Source of the DNA: Hyphomicrobiales bacterium
GTDB lineage: Bacteria > Pseudomonadota > Alphaproteobacteria > Rhizobiales > Rhizobiaceae
Assembly (NCBI GenBank): GCA_900466005.1
Contig: UEGQ01000017.1
Location: 1 to 39,675, forward strand
DNA length: 39,675 nucleotides
Direction of reading: 5' to 3'
The notes below the pieces were generated by a model, which was given only the letters and a program-made list of their open reading frames with translations, did no database searches and was not told the DNA's origin. Every line of letters starts with the position of its first letter. Position 1 is the stretch's first letter. A program made the position numbers and the translations under genes. Positions 27,271 to 36,061 of the stretch are shown in pieces.

Positions 27271-28221
27271 GTGGTGCGATTCTTTCTGGCAGTCGTCGTT
27301 GCTCTGATGCTGGTGGCGCCGACCTCGGCGGGCGCCGGCGTCGTCCTCGTTCCGGAAGGTAATCGCCATGCCGAGCAACCCGCCATCCCGGGTGCTTCCG
27401 TGCGGCGCACCAAGGCCGGGAAGACGACGTTCGATCTGAAATACGAGAAGGTGCGCGATCTTCTTGCTTCCGATCGGCAGCTGATCGCGAAGATCAAGTC
27501 GACGGCGGCCGACTACGGCATCGATCCGATCCATATCGTCGGTGCCATTGTCGGGGAGCACACCTACAATGTCGACGCCTATGATCGCCTTCAAAGCTAC
27601 TACGTGAAGGCGGCGTCCTACGCAGGCAGCAGCTTCCGCTTCGGTTATGAGGACGAATCGGTCGAGGACTTCGTGAGCCGTTCCGAGTTTTCCGAATGCA
27701 ATGGTCTTTCGGATTCCTATCGCCTGTGGTCGTGCCGCGAGCTTGTCTGGGAGAAGACGTTCCGCGGGCATTCCGTCGGCGGCATAAGCTATCCGAACAA
27801 TCGCTTCAGCTCCGTCTTTTTTCAGCCTTTCTTTGCGGGCCAGACCTTTGGCCTCGGCCAGATCAATCCGCTGACGGCATTGATGCTTACGGACTTCGTC
27901 GCTCAGAAATCCGGTTATCCGAAGCTGCACGCGAGCGATGCTGCGGACGTCTACAAGGCCATCATGGATCCGGATATATCGCTTGCTTTCATGGCCGCAA
28001 TTCTCCGGAAATCGATCGATGACTATCGCTCGATCGCCGGCATGGACATCTCACATAATCCCGGCATCACGGCCACCTTGTTCAATGTCGGCAACTCGCT
28101 CGGCCGGGCGCAGGCTCTTGCCCGGAAGAACGCGGTAGACGGCGCCGTCGTTCTCCCGGAGGAAAACTACTATGGTTGGTTGGTGAACGATCGTCTGGCG
28201 GAGCTGAAGGCGCTGCTTTGA
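27271..28221 (+). CDS. DUF1402 family exported protein, lysozyme-like motifs
   Basis: A 316-residue protein I assign to the DUF1402 family, known mainly from rhizobia and often next to hslU. A clear signal peptide (VRFFLAVVVALMLVAPTSAGA) ends near residue 22, so it is probably periplasmic. Two segments recall lytic transglycosylases: GAIVGEHTYNVD, with a possible catalytic Glu96, and FGLGQINPLTALMLTDF at 193-209, like the GLGQ(M/I)xP motif. Cys143 and Cys155 could form a disulfide. A role in cutting peptidoglycan is an inference from these motifs. The start is GTG at 27271 (another GTG lies at 27274); 148 bp separate it from hslU. Confidence 0.8.
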   Translation: MVRFFLAVVVALMLVAPTSAGAGVVLVPEGNRHAEQPAIPGASVRRTKAGKTTFDLKYEKVRDLLASDRQLIAKIKSTAADYGIDPIHIVGAIVGEHTYNVDAYDRLQSYYVKAASYAGSSFRFGYEDESVEDFVSRSEFSECNGLSDSYRLWSCRELVWEKTFRGHSVGGISYPNNRFSSVFFQPFFAGQTFGLGQINPLTALMLTDFVAQKSGYPKLHASDAADVYKAIMDPDISLAFMAAILRKSIDDYRSIAGMDISHNPGITATLFNVGNSLGRAQALARKNAVDGAVVLPEENYYGWLVNDRLAELKALL

Positions 28222-28354
28222 GGTTGGCGGGCCACACCATGTATGAGTCCCTTGGCTTTGTCGTCGAAACTTGCCATTTGTCAGGAAAGTTTAGCGTTCT
28301 GCGGTGATGCGTCCGGGCACACATCGCTTTGAGCAGGCATTTGGAGTGCGCCGG

Positions 28355-30358
28355 TTGACCAGGTCAGTATTGCTCGGCATCGACACCGGTGGAACCTACA
28401 CCGACGCGGTTCTTTTCAGCGAGACGGACGGACTTCTCGCGAAGGCGAAGGCGCTGACGACCCGTCACGATCTCGCCGTCGGGATATCAGCCTCCGTCGA
28501 TGAAGTCCTGCACTCCTCCGGAGTTCCGGCCAGTGCTATCGGCCTCGTTTCGCTTTCGACCACGCTTGCAACGAACGCTCTGGTCGAGGGGCAGGGTGGT
28601 AGAACTTGCCTGATTATGATCGGCTTCGGGCCTGACGACCTCAAGCGGGACGGCCTCTCGGAGGCGCTGGGGACCGCCCCTGTGATTTTCCTCTCCGGAG
28701 GACACGACACGCACGGCAACGAGAACCTGCTGGACATGAGCCCGCTCGAGGATGCGTTGCCGCGACTTGGACAGGCCGTGTCGGCGTTCGCCGTCGCCGG
28801 CTATTTTGCTGTCCGTAACCCCGCCCACGAAGTCCGCGTCCGAGACCGCATCCGGACCGTTACGGACCTGCCGGTCACCTGCAGCCACGAATTGTCGTCG
28901 AAACTCGGTGGCCCGAGACGTGCGCTGACGACCCTTCTCAACGCACGCCTCGTCGCCATGATTGATCGCCTCATCGGGAGCTGCGAGACGTTTACGAAGC
29001 AGCGAGGAATTTCCGCACCGATGATGGTCGTGCGTGGCGATGGTGCACTGATTTCCGCAGCGGAGGCCCGGCTGCGTCCGATCGAGACGATTCTCTCTGG
29101 CCCGGCGGCCAGTCTGGTCGGTGCGCGCTATCTCACGGGCCTGGACAACGCCGTCGTCTCCGATATTGGTGGCACGACGACCGACGTCGCCATTCTCGAT
29201 GGGGGCAAGCCGCGGCTGGATGCCGATGGCGCGGTCGTCGGTGGTCACCGTACGATGGTGGAAGCGGTCGCTATGCGCACCTACGGCCTCGGCGGGGATT
29301 CCGAGGTGCGAATCGATGAGCGCGGCCTGACCGCAAGAATCGAACTCGGGCCGCGGCGCCTGATACCGCTCAGCCTTGCCGCTGCACTTCACGGCGACGT
29401 CATGCTCGATGCGCTTGAACGGCAGCTTCGGAGTGTTCATCCCGGTCGCAACGACGGCCAGTTTGCTGTGCGCACCGGCGTTCCGGAGAGCTTGGCCGCC
29501 GGCCTCCAGCCGCAGGAGGCCGCCCTGTTTGCCCGCATCGATGACAAGCCGCTCCCGCTCGATCAACTGCTGACGTCGACTGCCCAAGGCGCCGTTCTCG
29601 ATCGGCTGGTCGCGCGAGGGCTTGTTCATCTCTGCGGAATAACGCCTTCGGATGCCATGCATGTCTTGGGCCGGCAGGGACAATGGGAGCGGAAGGCGGC
29701 CAAGCTTGGTCTGAGACTGGCGCTGCGCATGAAGGATGGTGCAGGACGTCCGATCGCCGAAACCCCGGAGGAACTCGCGACGCGTATTGTCGCGAGGCTG
29801 CATCGGCGTTCGGCGGAGATCGTGCTCGGCACCTGCTTCGCCGAGGATGACTTGGCTGAGGTTGATCCCGCGAGATCGGTGCTGATTGATCGCGCCCTCT
29901 CCGGAAAGGACGGCATCGTCCACTTCGGGTTGTCGCTCGATCGTCCACTTGTGGGGCTTGGCGCCTCGGCACCAGTCTACTATCCAGAGATCGCCGAAAT
30001 GCTGTCGACTGCTGCCTCGATCCCGCGGGACGCTGATGTTGCAAATGCCGTCGGCGCGGTGGTGGGGCAGGTTCAAATGTCGGCGGAAGTCCTCGTGACA
30101 TCGCCGCAGGACGGCATCTTCATACTGTCCGGTTGCGGTGACAGCCTGCGACTGGGCGAGCAGGAGGCGGCGTTCGCTGAAGCCAGGAGACGTGCGGACT
30201 CCGTCGTTCGCGAACGCGTTGCCGCCAACGGGGCGAGCGCGACCTTGGTCATCATGGAGGAGAGCGTCGACGCTCCCGAAATAGAGGGCAGGCGACGCCT
30301 GATCGAGGCTCGCATTGTGGCGCGTGCTGTGGGTCGGCCACGCATCGCGCTCGGCTGA
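28355..30358 (+). CDS. hydantoinase/oxoprolinase A-type (HyuA-like) protein
   Basis: About 667 residues of the hydantoinase A/ATP-dependent oxoprolinase family. The N-terminal ATPase-fold motif [16 protein letters not shown] and a second one, [15 protein letters not shown], are both present, with [14 protein letters not shown] just before the latter. Such enzymes hydrolyse cyclic amides such as hydantoins or 5-oxoproline using ATP, usually with a HyuB subunit; no hyuB is present here, so the substrate is unknown. I prefer the TTG at 28355 (TTGGAG site 8 bases upstream, just before the conserved motif). The frame extends to tandem GTG-ATG codons at 28304-28309, which have a poorly placed site. 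A long antisense frame is a shadow. Confidence 0.8.
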   Translation: MTRSVLLGIDTGGTYTDAVLFSETDGLLAKAKALTTRHDLAVGISASVDEVLHSSGVPASAIGLVSLSTTLATNALVEGQGGRTCLIMIGFGPDDLKRDGLSEALGTAPVIFLSGGHDTHGNENLLDMSPLEDALPRLGQAVSAFAVAGYFAVRNPAHEVRVRDRIRTVTDLPVTCSHELSSKLGGPRRALTTLLNARLVAMIDRLIGSCETFTKQRGISAPMMVVRGDGALISAAEARLRPIETILSGPAASLVGARYLTGLDNAVVSDIGGTTTDVAILDGGKPRLDADGAVVGGHRTMVEAVAMRTYGLGGDSEVRIDERGLTARIELGPRRLIPLSLAAALHGDVMLDALERQLRSVHPGRNDGQFAVRTGVPESLAAGLQPQEAALFARIDDKPLPLDQLLTSTAQGAVLDRLVARGLVHLCGITPSDAMHVLGRQGQWERKAAKLGLRLALRMKDGAGRPIAETPEELATRIVARLHRRSAEIVLGTCFAEDDLAEVDPARSVLIDRALSGKDGIVHFGLSLDRPLVGLGASAPVYYPEIAEMLSTAASIPRDADVANAVGAVVGQVQMSAEVLVTSPQDGIFILSGCGDSLRLGEQEAAFAEARRRADSVVRERVAANGASATLVIMEESVDAPEIEGRRRLIEARIVARAVGRPRIALG

Positions 30359-30467
30359 CCCTTTCCGTTTCGGAATAAATATTTGTTACTTGTGCATAAT
30401 TGACAGTGGATGCCAATGCGCGATTCTGTGCGCCTGCCTGAGCAGCAAACGCAGTAAGGAGAATGCA

Positions 30468-32639
30468 ATGGGTTGCGTCGAGAGCCACGGATTGTCCATC
30501 GATAAGAGTCTGTATGACTTCTTGTTAACGCAGGCCCTCCCGGGCACCGCAGTGGATCCGGAACGCTTCTTTGCCGGATTTTCGGCAATCGTGCACGATC
30601 TCGCGCCGAGAAACCGCATGCTGCTTGCCCGCCGCGACGAGCTCCAAGAGAAGCTGGATGCCTGGTACCGGGAAAACGGCGCGCCGAGCGACATGGGTGC
30701 CTACGAACAATTCCTTCGCGAGATCGGATACCTTCTTCCGGAGGGAGATGACTTCTCGGTGACAACCGCCAATGTCGATCCGGAAATCGCCGAGATCGCT
30801 GGCCCGCAGCTGGTCGTTCCGGTCATGAATGCTCGCTATGCCCTGAACGCCGCTAATGCGCGTTGGGGCTCGCTCTATGATGCGCTCTACGGAACCGATG
30901 CGATTCCGGACGATGGCGGAGCTGACAAGGGCAAAGACTATAATCCTGCTCGCGGCGAGAAGGTCATCGCCTGGGCGCGCAACCTCCTTGACGCGTCCGC
31001 CCCACTGTTGGAAGGGAAATGGTCGGAGGTCACCTCCCTTGCCTCCACGGACGGGATCCTAGCCGTCGGGCTGAGCCAAGGTCACCAGACCGCTCTGAAG
31101 GAGCCGAAGCAATTCGTCGGCTATACCGGGGCGCCGGAGTCGCCGACGAGTGTCTTCCTGCGCAAGAACGGTCTTCATGTCGAGATTGTCATCGACCGCT
31201 CAGGGATGATCGGCAAGAGCGATCCGGCCGGCATCAATGATGTACGCTTCGAATCGGCGATCACCACGATCATGGACTGCGAGGATTCGGTCGCCGCGGT
31301 CGACGCGGAGGACAAGGTCGTCGTCTATTCCAATTGGCTTGGCCTTATGAAGGGGGATCTGACCGAGGAGGTTACGAAGGGGAGCAGGACCTTCACGCGC
31401 AGGCTCAATCCGGATGTCGAGTTCACGTCACCTGACGGTAATCCGGTGTCGGTCGCCGGGCGCTCTCTGATGCTTGTACGTAACGTCGGTCATCTGATGA
31501 CGAATCCGGCGATCCTTGACCGGAACGGCGACGAGGTTCCGGAAGGCATCATGGATGCGATGATTACCGGGCTGATCGCGCTTCACGATATCGGCCCCGG
31601 TGGCCGGCGGATGAATTCCCGCAAGGGTTCCATGTACGTCGTAAAACCCAAGATGCACGGGCCTGAAGAGGTTGCCTTCGCTTGCGAGATCTTCGGGCGC
31701 GTCGAAGAAGTGCTCGGCATGTCGCCGAACACGATGAAGATGGGCATCATGGACGAGGAGCGTCGCACGACGGTCAACCTGAAGGAGTGTATCCGCGCAG
31801 CCAAGGACCGTGTCGTCTTCATCAACACAGGTTTCCTCGACCGCACCGGTGACGAAATCCACACTTCGATGGAGGCCGGGCCGATGATCCGCAAGGGGGA
31901 CATGAAGCAGGCGACCTGGATCTCAGCCTACGAGAACTGGAACGTCGACATCGGCCTCGCCTGCGGCCTCTCCGGCCACGCACAGATCGGCAAGGGGATG
32001 TGGGCGATGCCCGACATGATGGCGGCGATGCTTGAGCAGAAGATCGCACATCCGAAAGCCGGCGCCAACACCGCCTGGGTTCCCTCGCCGACGGCGGCGA
32101 CGCTGCACGCGACACACTATCACCAAGTCAATGTCGCCGATGTACAGGCCGCGCTTGGAGATCGACCGCGCGCTAAGCTTTCCGATATCCTCTCTGTTCC
32201 GGTTGCCGTCCGTCCGAATTGGACACCGGAGGAAATCCAGCACGAACTGGACAACAATGCGCAAGGTATTCTGGGTTATGTCGTCCGCTGGATCGACCAG
32301 GGGGTCGGATGTTCGAAGGTCCCGGACATCAACAACATCGGCCTTATGGAAGACCGCGCGACCCTCCGCATCTCGGCACAACACATGGCGAACTGGTTGC
32401 ATCACGGAGTTGCCACCCGCGAGCAGATCGTCGAGACAATGAAAAGGATGGCCGCCGTCGTTGATGCCCAGAACGCAGGTGATCCGGCTTATCGACCGAT
32501 GGCTGGTCACTTCGACCTGTCGATCGCCTTCCAGGCTGCGCTAGATCTTGTTCTCAAGGGGCGCGAACAGCCGAACGGCTATACGGAGCCGGTCCTGCAC
32601 CGGCGGCGGCGCGAGCTCAAATCGCGACTTGCCGGCTGA
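30468..32639 (+). CDS. glcB: malate synthase G
   Basis: A 723-residue monomeric malate synthase of the G type, condensing glyoxylate with acetyl-CoA to give malate. Family segments include [45 protein letters not shown], the VRNVGHLM region, [23 protein letters not shown] and the late [25 protein letters not shown]. Length matches E. coli GlcB. The ATG at 30468 has a perfect AAGGAG site; an open frame extending upstream to 30315 overlaps the preceding gene and is not used. It supports growth on acetate, glycolate or fatty acids, complementing gluconeogenic pckA in this window. A hairpin terminator follows 22 bp after the stop. Confidence 0.96.
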   Translation: MGCVESHGLSIDKSLYDFLLTQALPGTAVDPERFFAGFSAIVHDLAPRNRMLLARRDELQEKLDAWYRENGAPSDMGAYEQFLREIGYLLPEGDDFSVTTANVDPEIAEIAGPQLVVPVMNARYALNAANARWGSLYDALYGTDAIPDDGGADKGKDYNPARGEKVIAWARNLLDASAPLLEGKWSEVTSLASTDGILAVGLSQGHQTALKEPKQFVGYTGAPESPTSVFLRKNGLHVEIVIDRSGMIGKSDPAGINDVRFESAITTIMDCEDSVAAVDAEDKVVVYSNWLGLMKGDLTEEVTKGSRTFTRRLNPDVEFTSPDGNPVSVAGRSLMLVRNVGHLMTNPAILDRNGDEVPEGIMDAMITGLIALHDIGPGGRRMNSRKGSMYVVKPKMHGPEEVAFACEIFGRVEEVLGMSPNTMKMGIMDEERRTTVNLKECIRAAKDRVVFINTGFLDRTGDEIHTSMEAGPMIRKGDMKQATWISAYENWNVDIGLACGLSGHAQIGKGMWAMPDMMAAMLEQKIAHPKAGANTAWVPSPTAATLHATHYHQVNVADVQAALGDRPRAKLSDILSVPVAVRPNWTPEEIQHELDNNAQGILGYVVRWIDQGVGCSKVPDINNIGLMEDRATLRISAQHMANWLHHGVATREQIVETMKRMAAVVDAQNAGDPAYRPMAGHFDLSIAFQAALDLVLKGREQPNGYTEPVLHRRRRELKSRLAG

Positions 32640-32661
32640 ACCGGCGTCTCAAGCAAAAAAT

Positions 32662-32689
32662 AAAGCCGCCGGCGTGTGCCGGCGGCTTT
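32662..32689. terminator. bidirectional hairpin between glcB and the L,D-transpeptidase gene
   Basis: A perfect 12-bp inverted repeat (arms 32662-32673 and 32678-32689, AAAGCCGCCGGC and its complement) with a GTGT loop, between two converging genes. On the minus strand the stem runs into TTTATTTTTT, a strong U-tract, so it clearly ends the L,D-transpeptidase transcript. On the plus strand it ends TTTCTTGT, adequate for glcB. Confidence 0.88.
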
Positions 32690-32718
32690 CTTGTCTGTTG
32701 CCGGAAATCAGACCGACT

Positions 32719-33384
32719 TTACTGGAGAACGACGACCCGCGCAGACTTGCCGGGACGGACGCGATCGTAAAGATCAATGATGTCCTGGTTCATCAGGCGG
32801 ATACAGCCCGAGGACGCGGCGGTGCCGATCGAGGCCCATTCCGGAGTGCCGTGGAGACGGAACAGCGTATCCTGACCCTTGTCGTTGAACAGGTAGAGAG
32901 CACGCGCACCCAATGGGTTGCGAACGCCGGGTTCCATGCCGTCTTCGACATACTTTGCCACTTCCGGCTTGCGTGCAGCCATCTCCTTGGGCGGATGCCA
33001 GGTGGGCCATGCCTGTTTCCAGGCGATATAGGCCTCGCCTTGCCACGCAAAGCCCTGTTTGCCAACGCCAATGCCATAGCGGATCGCTTTGCCGTTGGGC
33101 AGGACGTAGTAGAGGAAGCGTTCCCGGGTATCGACGACGATCGTGCCCGCTCTTTCCTTCGTCTGATAGGAAACGATCTGTCTGTGGAACTTCTTGTTCA
33201 CCTTCTCGATCGGGATGGCCGGCAGGGCATAGCCCGCGTCGGTCACCTTGCCATAGGAATCGCTGAAGATCTTTGCCGTTGCCGTTTCAGTTCCGGGTTT
33301 GCCGGATTCGGACGTCGTGGAGCAGCCGGTGAGGGCCAGCGTGGCCACGAGACCGAACACAGTGAGAGCATTGCGGAGGCGCAT
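32719..33384 (-). CDS. L,D-transpeptidase (YkuD) lipoprotein
   Basis: A 221-residue exported protein. The N-terminal lipobox LALTGC puts the lipidated cysteine at residue 21, so the mature protein is anchored in a membrane, probably facing the periplasm. The YkuD catalytic signature is intact: His178 in LHGTPEWASIGTAASSGCIRL, with the nucleophile Cys194. Such enzymes form 3-3 peptidoglycan cross-links or attach proteins to the wall; rhizobia rely on them heavily. The open frame extends to 33546, but the ATG at 33384 gives the signal peptide. It is divergent from mmcB and ends at the shared hairpin with glcB. Confidence 0.92.
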   Translation of the reverse strand: MRLRNALTVFGLVATLALTGCSTTSESGKPGTETATAKIFSDSYGKVTDAGYALPAIPIEKVNKKFHRQIVSYQTKERAGTIVVDTRERFLYYVLPNGKAIRYGIGVGKQGFAWQGEAYIAWKQAWPTWHPPKEMAARKPEVAKYVEDGMEPGVRNPLGARALYLFNDKGQDTLFRLHGTPEWASIGTAASSGCIRLMNQDIIDLYDRVRPGKSARVVVLQ

Positions 33385-33420
33385 GGAGAACTCGTGTTTT
33401 GCGGGGATGATGGTCAGCCC

Positions 33421-33440
33421 AACCATCTTTGAATATGGTT
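33421..33440. repeat. inverted repeat upstream of the L,D-transpeptidase gene
   Basis: AACCAT-N8-ATGGTT lies 37-56 bp before the L,D-transpeptidase start in the 174-bp divergent spacer with mmcB. It could be an operator or leader hairpin; no regulator is suggested by the sequence. A second small inverted repeat, GCCAAA-N4-TTTGGC, lies at 33481-33496. Confidence 0.3.
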
Positions 33441-33558
33441 TATTTTGAATTAAGCTGGCGTTGGCAAGAGTGCCGTCGGTGCCAAATCTGTTTGGCGCTG
33501 CAAAATGACTCGGCATTGCTTTTTTGCAACATGCCTTTGTTCCCAACAGGCAGTATCA

Positions 33559-34047
33559 ATGACCATTCTTTCGATCGCCGTTAACAACCCGTTAATCGAC
33601 GGGCGTCAGTCGGAACGGGCACTCCTCGTTCGTCGGGGGGTGCAGGTACTTCTGAGTGAGATGCGACAGGCCGTATTGCCCGAGCTTTCATTGTCGAGTG
33701 GTCGGCGTGCAGATCTGGTGAGCCTGTCGGAAAAGGGAGAGCTCTGGATTATCGAAATCAAGTCGTCGATCGAGGATTTCCGCGTTGATCGGAAATGGCC
33801 GGATTACAGGGCGCATTGCGATCGCTTCTTCTTCGCCACACACGGCGAAGTGCCGCTGGACATCTTCCCGGAGGACTGCGGACTCCTGCTTTCCGATGGG
33901 TACGGCGCGCATATCGTCCGCGACGCGCCGGAACATCGACTGGCTCCGGCGACCCGCAAGGCAATCATGCTGAATTTCTCCCGGACGGCCGCACAGCGCC
34001 TGATGATGGCGGAGTGGGCCGCCTCGCGGCAGAGCGTCGAATCCTGA
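33559..34047 (+). CDS. mmcB: MmcB family DNA repair protein
   Basis: A 162-residue protein matching the MmcB family, named for mitomycin C sensitivity in Caulobacter and induced there in the SOS response. It looks like a minimal PD-(D/E)XK nuclease: Asp52 in RRADLVSL and Glu66-x-Lys68 in WIIEIKSS form the expected triad, followed by DFRVDRKWPDYRAHCDRFFFAT. No extra DNA-binding domain is visible. The frame is open to 33505, but ATG at 33559 begins the conserved region. The ribosome site is weak. It ends 7 bp from the convergent actR stop. I saw no clear LexA box (GTTC-N7-GTTC) upstream. Confidence 0.88.
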   Translation: MTILSIAVNNPLIDGRQSERALLVRRGVQVLLSEMRQAVLPELSLSSGRRADLVSLSEKGELWIIEIKSSIEDFRVDRKWPDYRAHCDRFFFATHGEVPLDIFPEDCGLLLSDGYGAHIVRDAPEHRLAPATRKAIMLNFSRTAAQRLMMAEWAASRQSVES

Positions 34048-34054
34048 GCCGCCG

Positions 34055-34645
34055 TTACTTCGGTGCCCGCTTCGCGAGAATGCGCTGCAGTGTGCGGCGA
34101 TGCATGTTCAGCCGCCGTGCCGTTTCCGAGACGTTGCGGTCGCAGTTCTCGTAGACTCGCTGAATATGTTCCCAGCGGACGCGATCGGCAGACATCGGAT
34201 TTTCCGGCACTTCGGCTTTCTCGCCAGGGCGCTGAGTAAGCGAGTGGTATATGTCATCGGCGTCGGCAGGTTTGGCCAGATAGTCGAGCGCGCCGAGTTT
34301 CACCGCAGTTACAGCTGTGGCGATGTTGCCGTAGCCGGTCAGGACCACAATTCGGGTATCATCGCGCCGTTCCCTTATGGCCTGGATGACGTCAAGGCCG
34401 TTGCCGTCTCCGAGGCGAAGGTCAACGACCGCGTATTTCGGGGGTGCAGCCTTCGACTTGGCTATCCCCTCGGCAACCGATGCCGCGATGTCCACGGCAA
34501 ATCCTCGCGATTCCATGGCACGCGCCAGACGACGCAGAAACGGCACATCGTCGTCGACGATCAGGAGGCTGGGATCGGATCCGAGCACGTCGCTTGCTGC
34601 CTTGCCCGAGGGGCTTTGAGCGTTGGATGGAGCATTCTCAGTCAT
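34055..34645 (-). CDS. actR: ActR response regulator (RegA/PrrA family)
   Basis: A 196-residue two-domain regulator. The receiver has the acidic pair in LLIVDDDVPFL, phospho-acceptor Asp75 in YAVVDLRLGDG, and LTGYGN plus the Lys in YLAKPADADD. A proline-containing linker leads to a Fis-type helix-turn-helix (CDRNVSETARRLNMHRRTLQRIL), almost invariant across the RegA/PrrA/ActR/RoxR group. It is activated by ActS, encoded 75 bp upstream on the same strand. In Sinorhizobium ActRS is required for acid tolerance and affects CO2 fixation and respiration genes; related systems respond to redox state. Confidence 0.96.
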   Translation of the reverse strand: MTENAPSNAQSPSGKAASDVLGSDPSLLIVDDDVPFLRRLARAMESRGFAVDIAASVAEGIAKSKAAPPKYAVVDLRLGDGNGLDVIQAIRERRDDTRIVVLTGYGNIATAVTAVKLGALDYLAKPADADDIYHSLTQRPGEKAEVPENPMSADRVRWEHIQRVYENCDRNVSETARRLNMHRRTLQRILAKRAPK

Positions 34646-34720
34646 GAGCTGACATCCCTGCAGGGGTGTTCTGGTCGAAACTTACCTTGGGTTATGGACA
34701 CTTATGCGTGGACGGTAAAG

Positions 34721-36022
34721 TCATTTTGTGCCCGCCGTGTCCATCAGGCGTCGCGGCCAGATGATCGAAATTCGGGCGCCCGGCTGGTCGCTGCGATTTT
34801 CGAAGCGCAATTTCGCTCCGGAGCGCTCAAGTAGCGTCTTGGCAATGAAGAGGCCGAGGCCGAGGCCGCCGGCACGATTTTCCCGCGCACGGCTGCTGAC
34901 GTAGGGCTCGCCGATCCGCTGCAGAATGTCCTGTGAGAAGCCTTGACCGTCGTCCTCGATCACGATCGTCACCTTGTCGCTGTCGTGATCGACCGTCACC
35001 GTGACTTTGCTCCGGGCGAAATCGAGAGCGTTCTCGACCAGGTTGCCGAGGCCGTAGAGAATGCCGGCGTTGCGCAAGCCGACCGGCTCTGTTGTGCGGT
35101 CGGCCTTTTCGACGAGTTCGAGCTTGATCCCGAACTCGCGGTGAGGCGCCAGGACCTCCTCGATCATCGAGGACAAGGGGAGGCGGCTCATGTGCGCCTC
35201 GTTCGCCGAGGGTAGTGTCGTCAAGCGTCGCAGAATGTCACGGCAACGTTCGCTCTGGCTTCGGAGCAGGTGTACATCTTCGCCGAACCGGTCATCGTCG
35301 CCGAGTTCCTTCTCCATTTCGCGTGCGACGACGCTGATGGTCGCGAGCGGCGTGCCCAGTTCATGGGCAGCGGCCGCGGCTAGGCCGTCGAGCTGGGAAA
35401 GGTGCTTCTCTCGTTGCAGGACAAGCTCGGTCGCAGAAAGCGCATCGGCGAGCAACGAGGCCTCCTGGGAAACACGATAGGCATAAAAGGCCGCAAAGCC
35501 CATCATCGAGGCGATGCCGAACCATGTGCCGACCTGCATCACCGGCAGGATTTTCAGTGTTTCCTCCGGATACCAGGGGAGCGGATAGGGCGAAAAGGCG
35601 AGAGCACTAATTGTCGCCATAGCCAGCGTCAGCAAAGCCAGTGAGTGCCTGGGCGGCTGCGACGCGAACGAAATGATGACCGGGACACAAATCAAGGGGG
35701 AGAAGGGGTTTGCCAGACCGCCGGTGATGAAGAGAAGTGCGCCGAGCTGCAGCAGATCGAGTCCGAGTACCGCGAAGGCAGAGAGCGGCTCCAACCGGTG
35801 AGTCGAAGGGAAAGCGGCAGCGAGCACGGCATTGGCCACCGCGAGCGCACCGATCAGTAGCGCGCAAGCGAGCAAGGGTAGTGGAAACTGCAGCCAGAAA
35901 GCGACGATGAGCACGGTAACGGTCTGGCCCAGTACGGCGACCCATCGCAGCCGAACGAGTGTTTGCAGGCGCAGCCGTCGGCTGGACGGTGCCATTTGGG
36001 TTTCGATGTCAGCCCCGACCAT
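34721..36022 (-). CDS. actS: ActS redox-type sensor histidine kinase (RegB/PrrB family)
   Basis: A 433-residue inner-membrane kinase. About six hydrophobic segments lie between residues 25 and 185. The quinone-sensing redox box GGLANPF is at 101-107, between transmembrane helices. The acceptor His220 is in AAAHELGTPLATI, and the redox-responsive cysteine of RegB appears as Cys260 in SERCRDILRRL. The ATP-binding boxes follow (EDDGQGFS, GGLGLGLFIAKTLLERSG). All features of the RegB class are therefore kept, so the protein should respond to the state of the quinone pool and cytoplasmic redox. The stop is 75 bp before actR. hrpB ends 39 bp upstream. Confidence 0.95.
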   Translation of the reverse strand: MVGADIETQMAPSSRRLRLQTLVRLRWVAVLGQTVTVLIVAFWLQFPLPLLACALLIGALAVANAVLAAAFPSTHRLEPLSAFAVLGLDLLQLGALLFITGGLANPFSPLICVPVIISFASQPPRHSLALLTLAMATISALAFSPYPLPWYPEETLKILPVMQVGTWFGIASMMGFAAFYAYRVSQEASLLADALSATELVLQREKHLSQLDGLAAAAAHELGTPLATISVVAREMEKELGDDDRFGEDVHLLRSQSERCRDILRRLTTLPSANEAHMSRLPLSSMIEEVLAPHREFGIKLELVEKADRTTEPVGLRNAGILYGLGNLVENALDFARSKVTVTVDHDSDKVTIVIEDDGQGFSQDILQRIGEPYVSSRARENRAGGLGLGLFIAKTLLERSGAKLRFENRSDQPGARISIIWPRRLMDTAGTK

Positions 36023-36061
36023 AGTTTTCGCCCCTGGTTTCTCGCCCTTGTTGTTTACGGT

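Noticed and set aside
28487..30076. 529-codon open frame on the minus strand opposite the HyuA-like gene
   Set aside because: The plus-strand frame has clear family motifs, while the antisense product is rich in Arg, His and Asn with no domain or ribosome site; it is a shadow.
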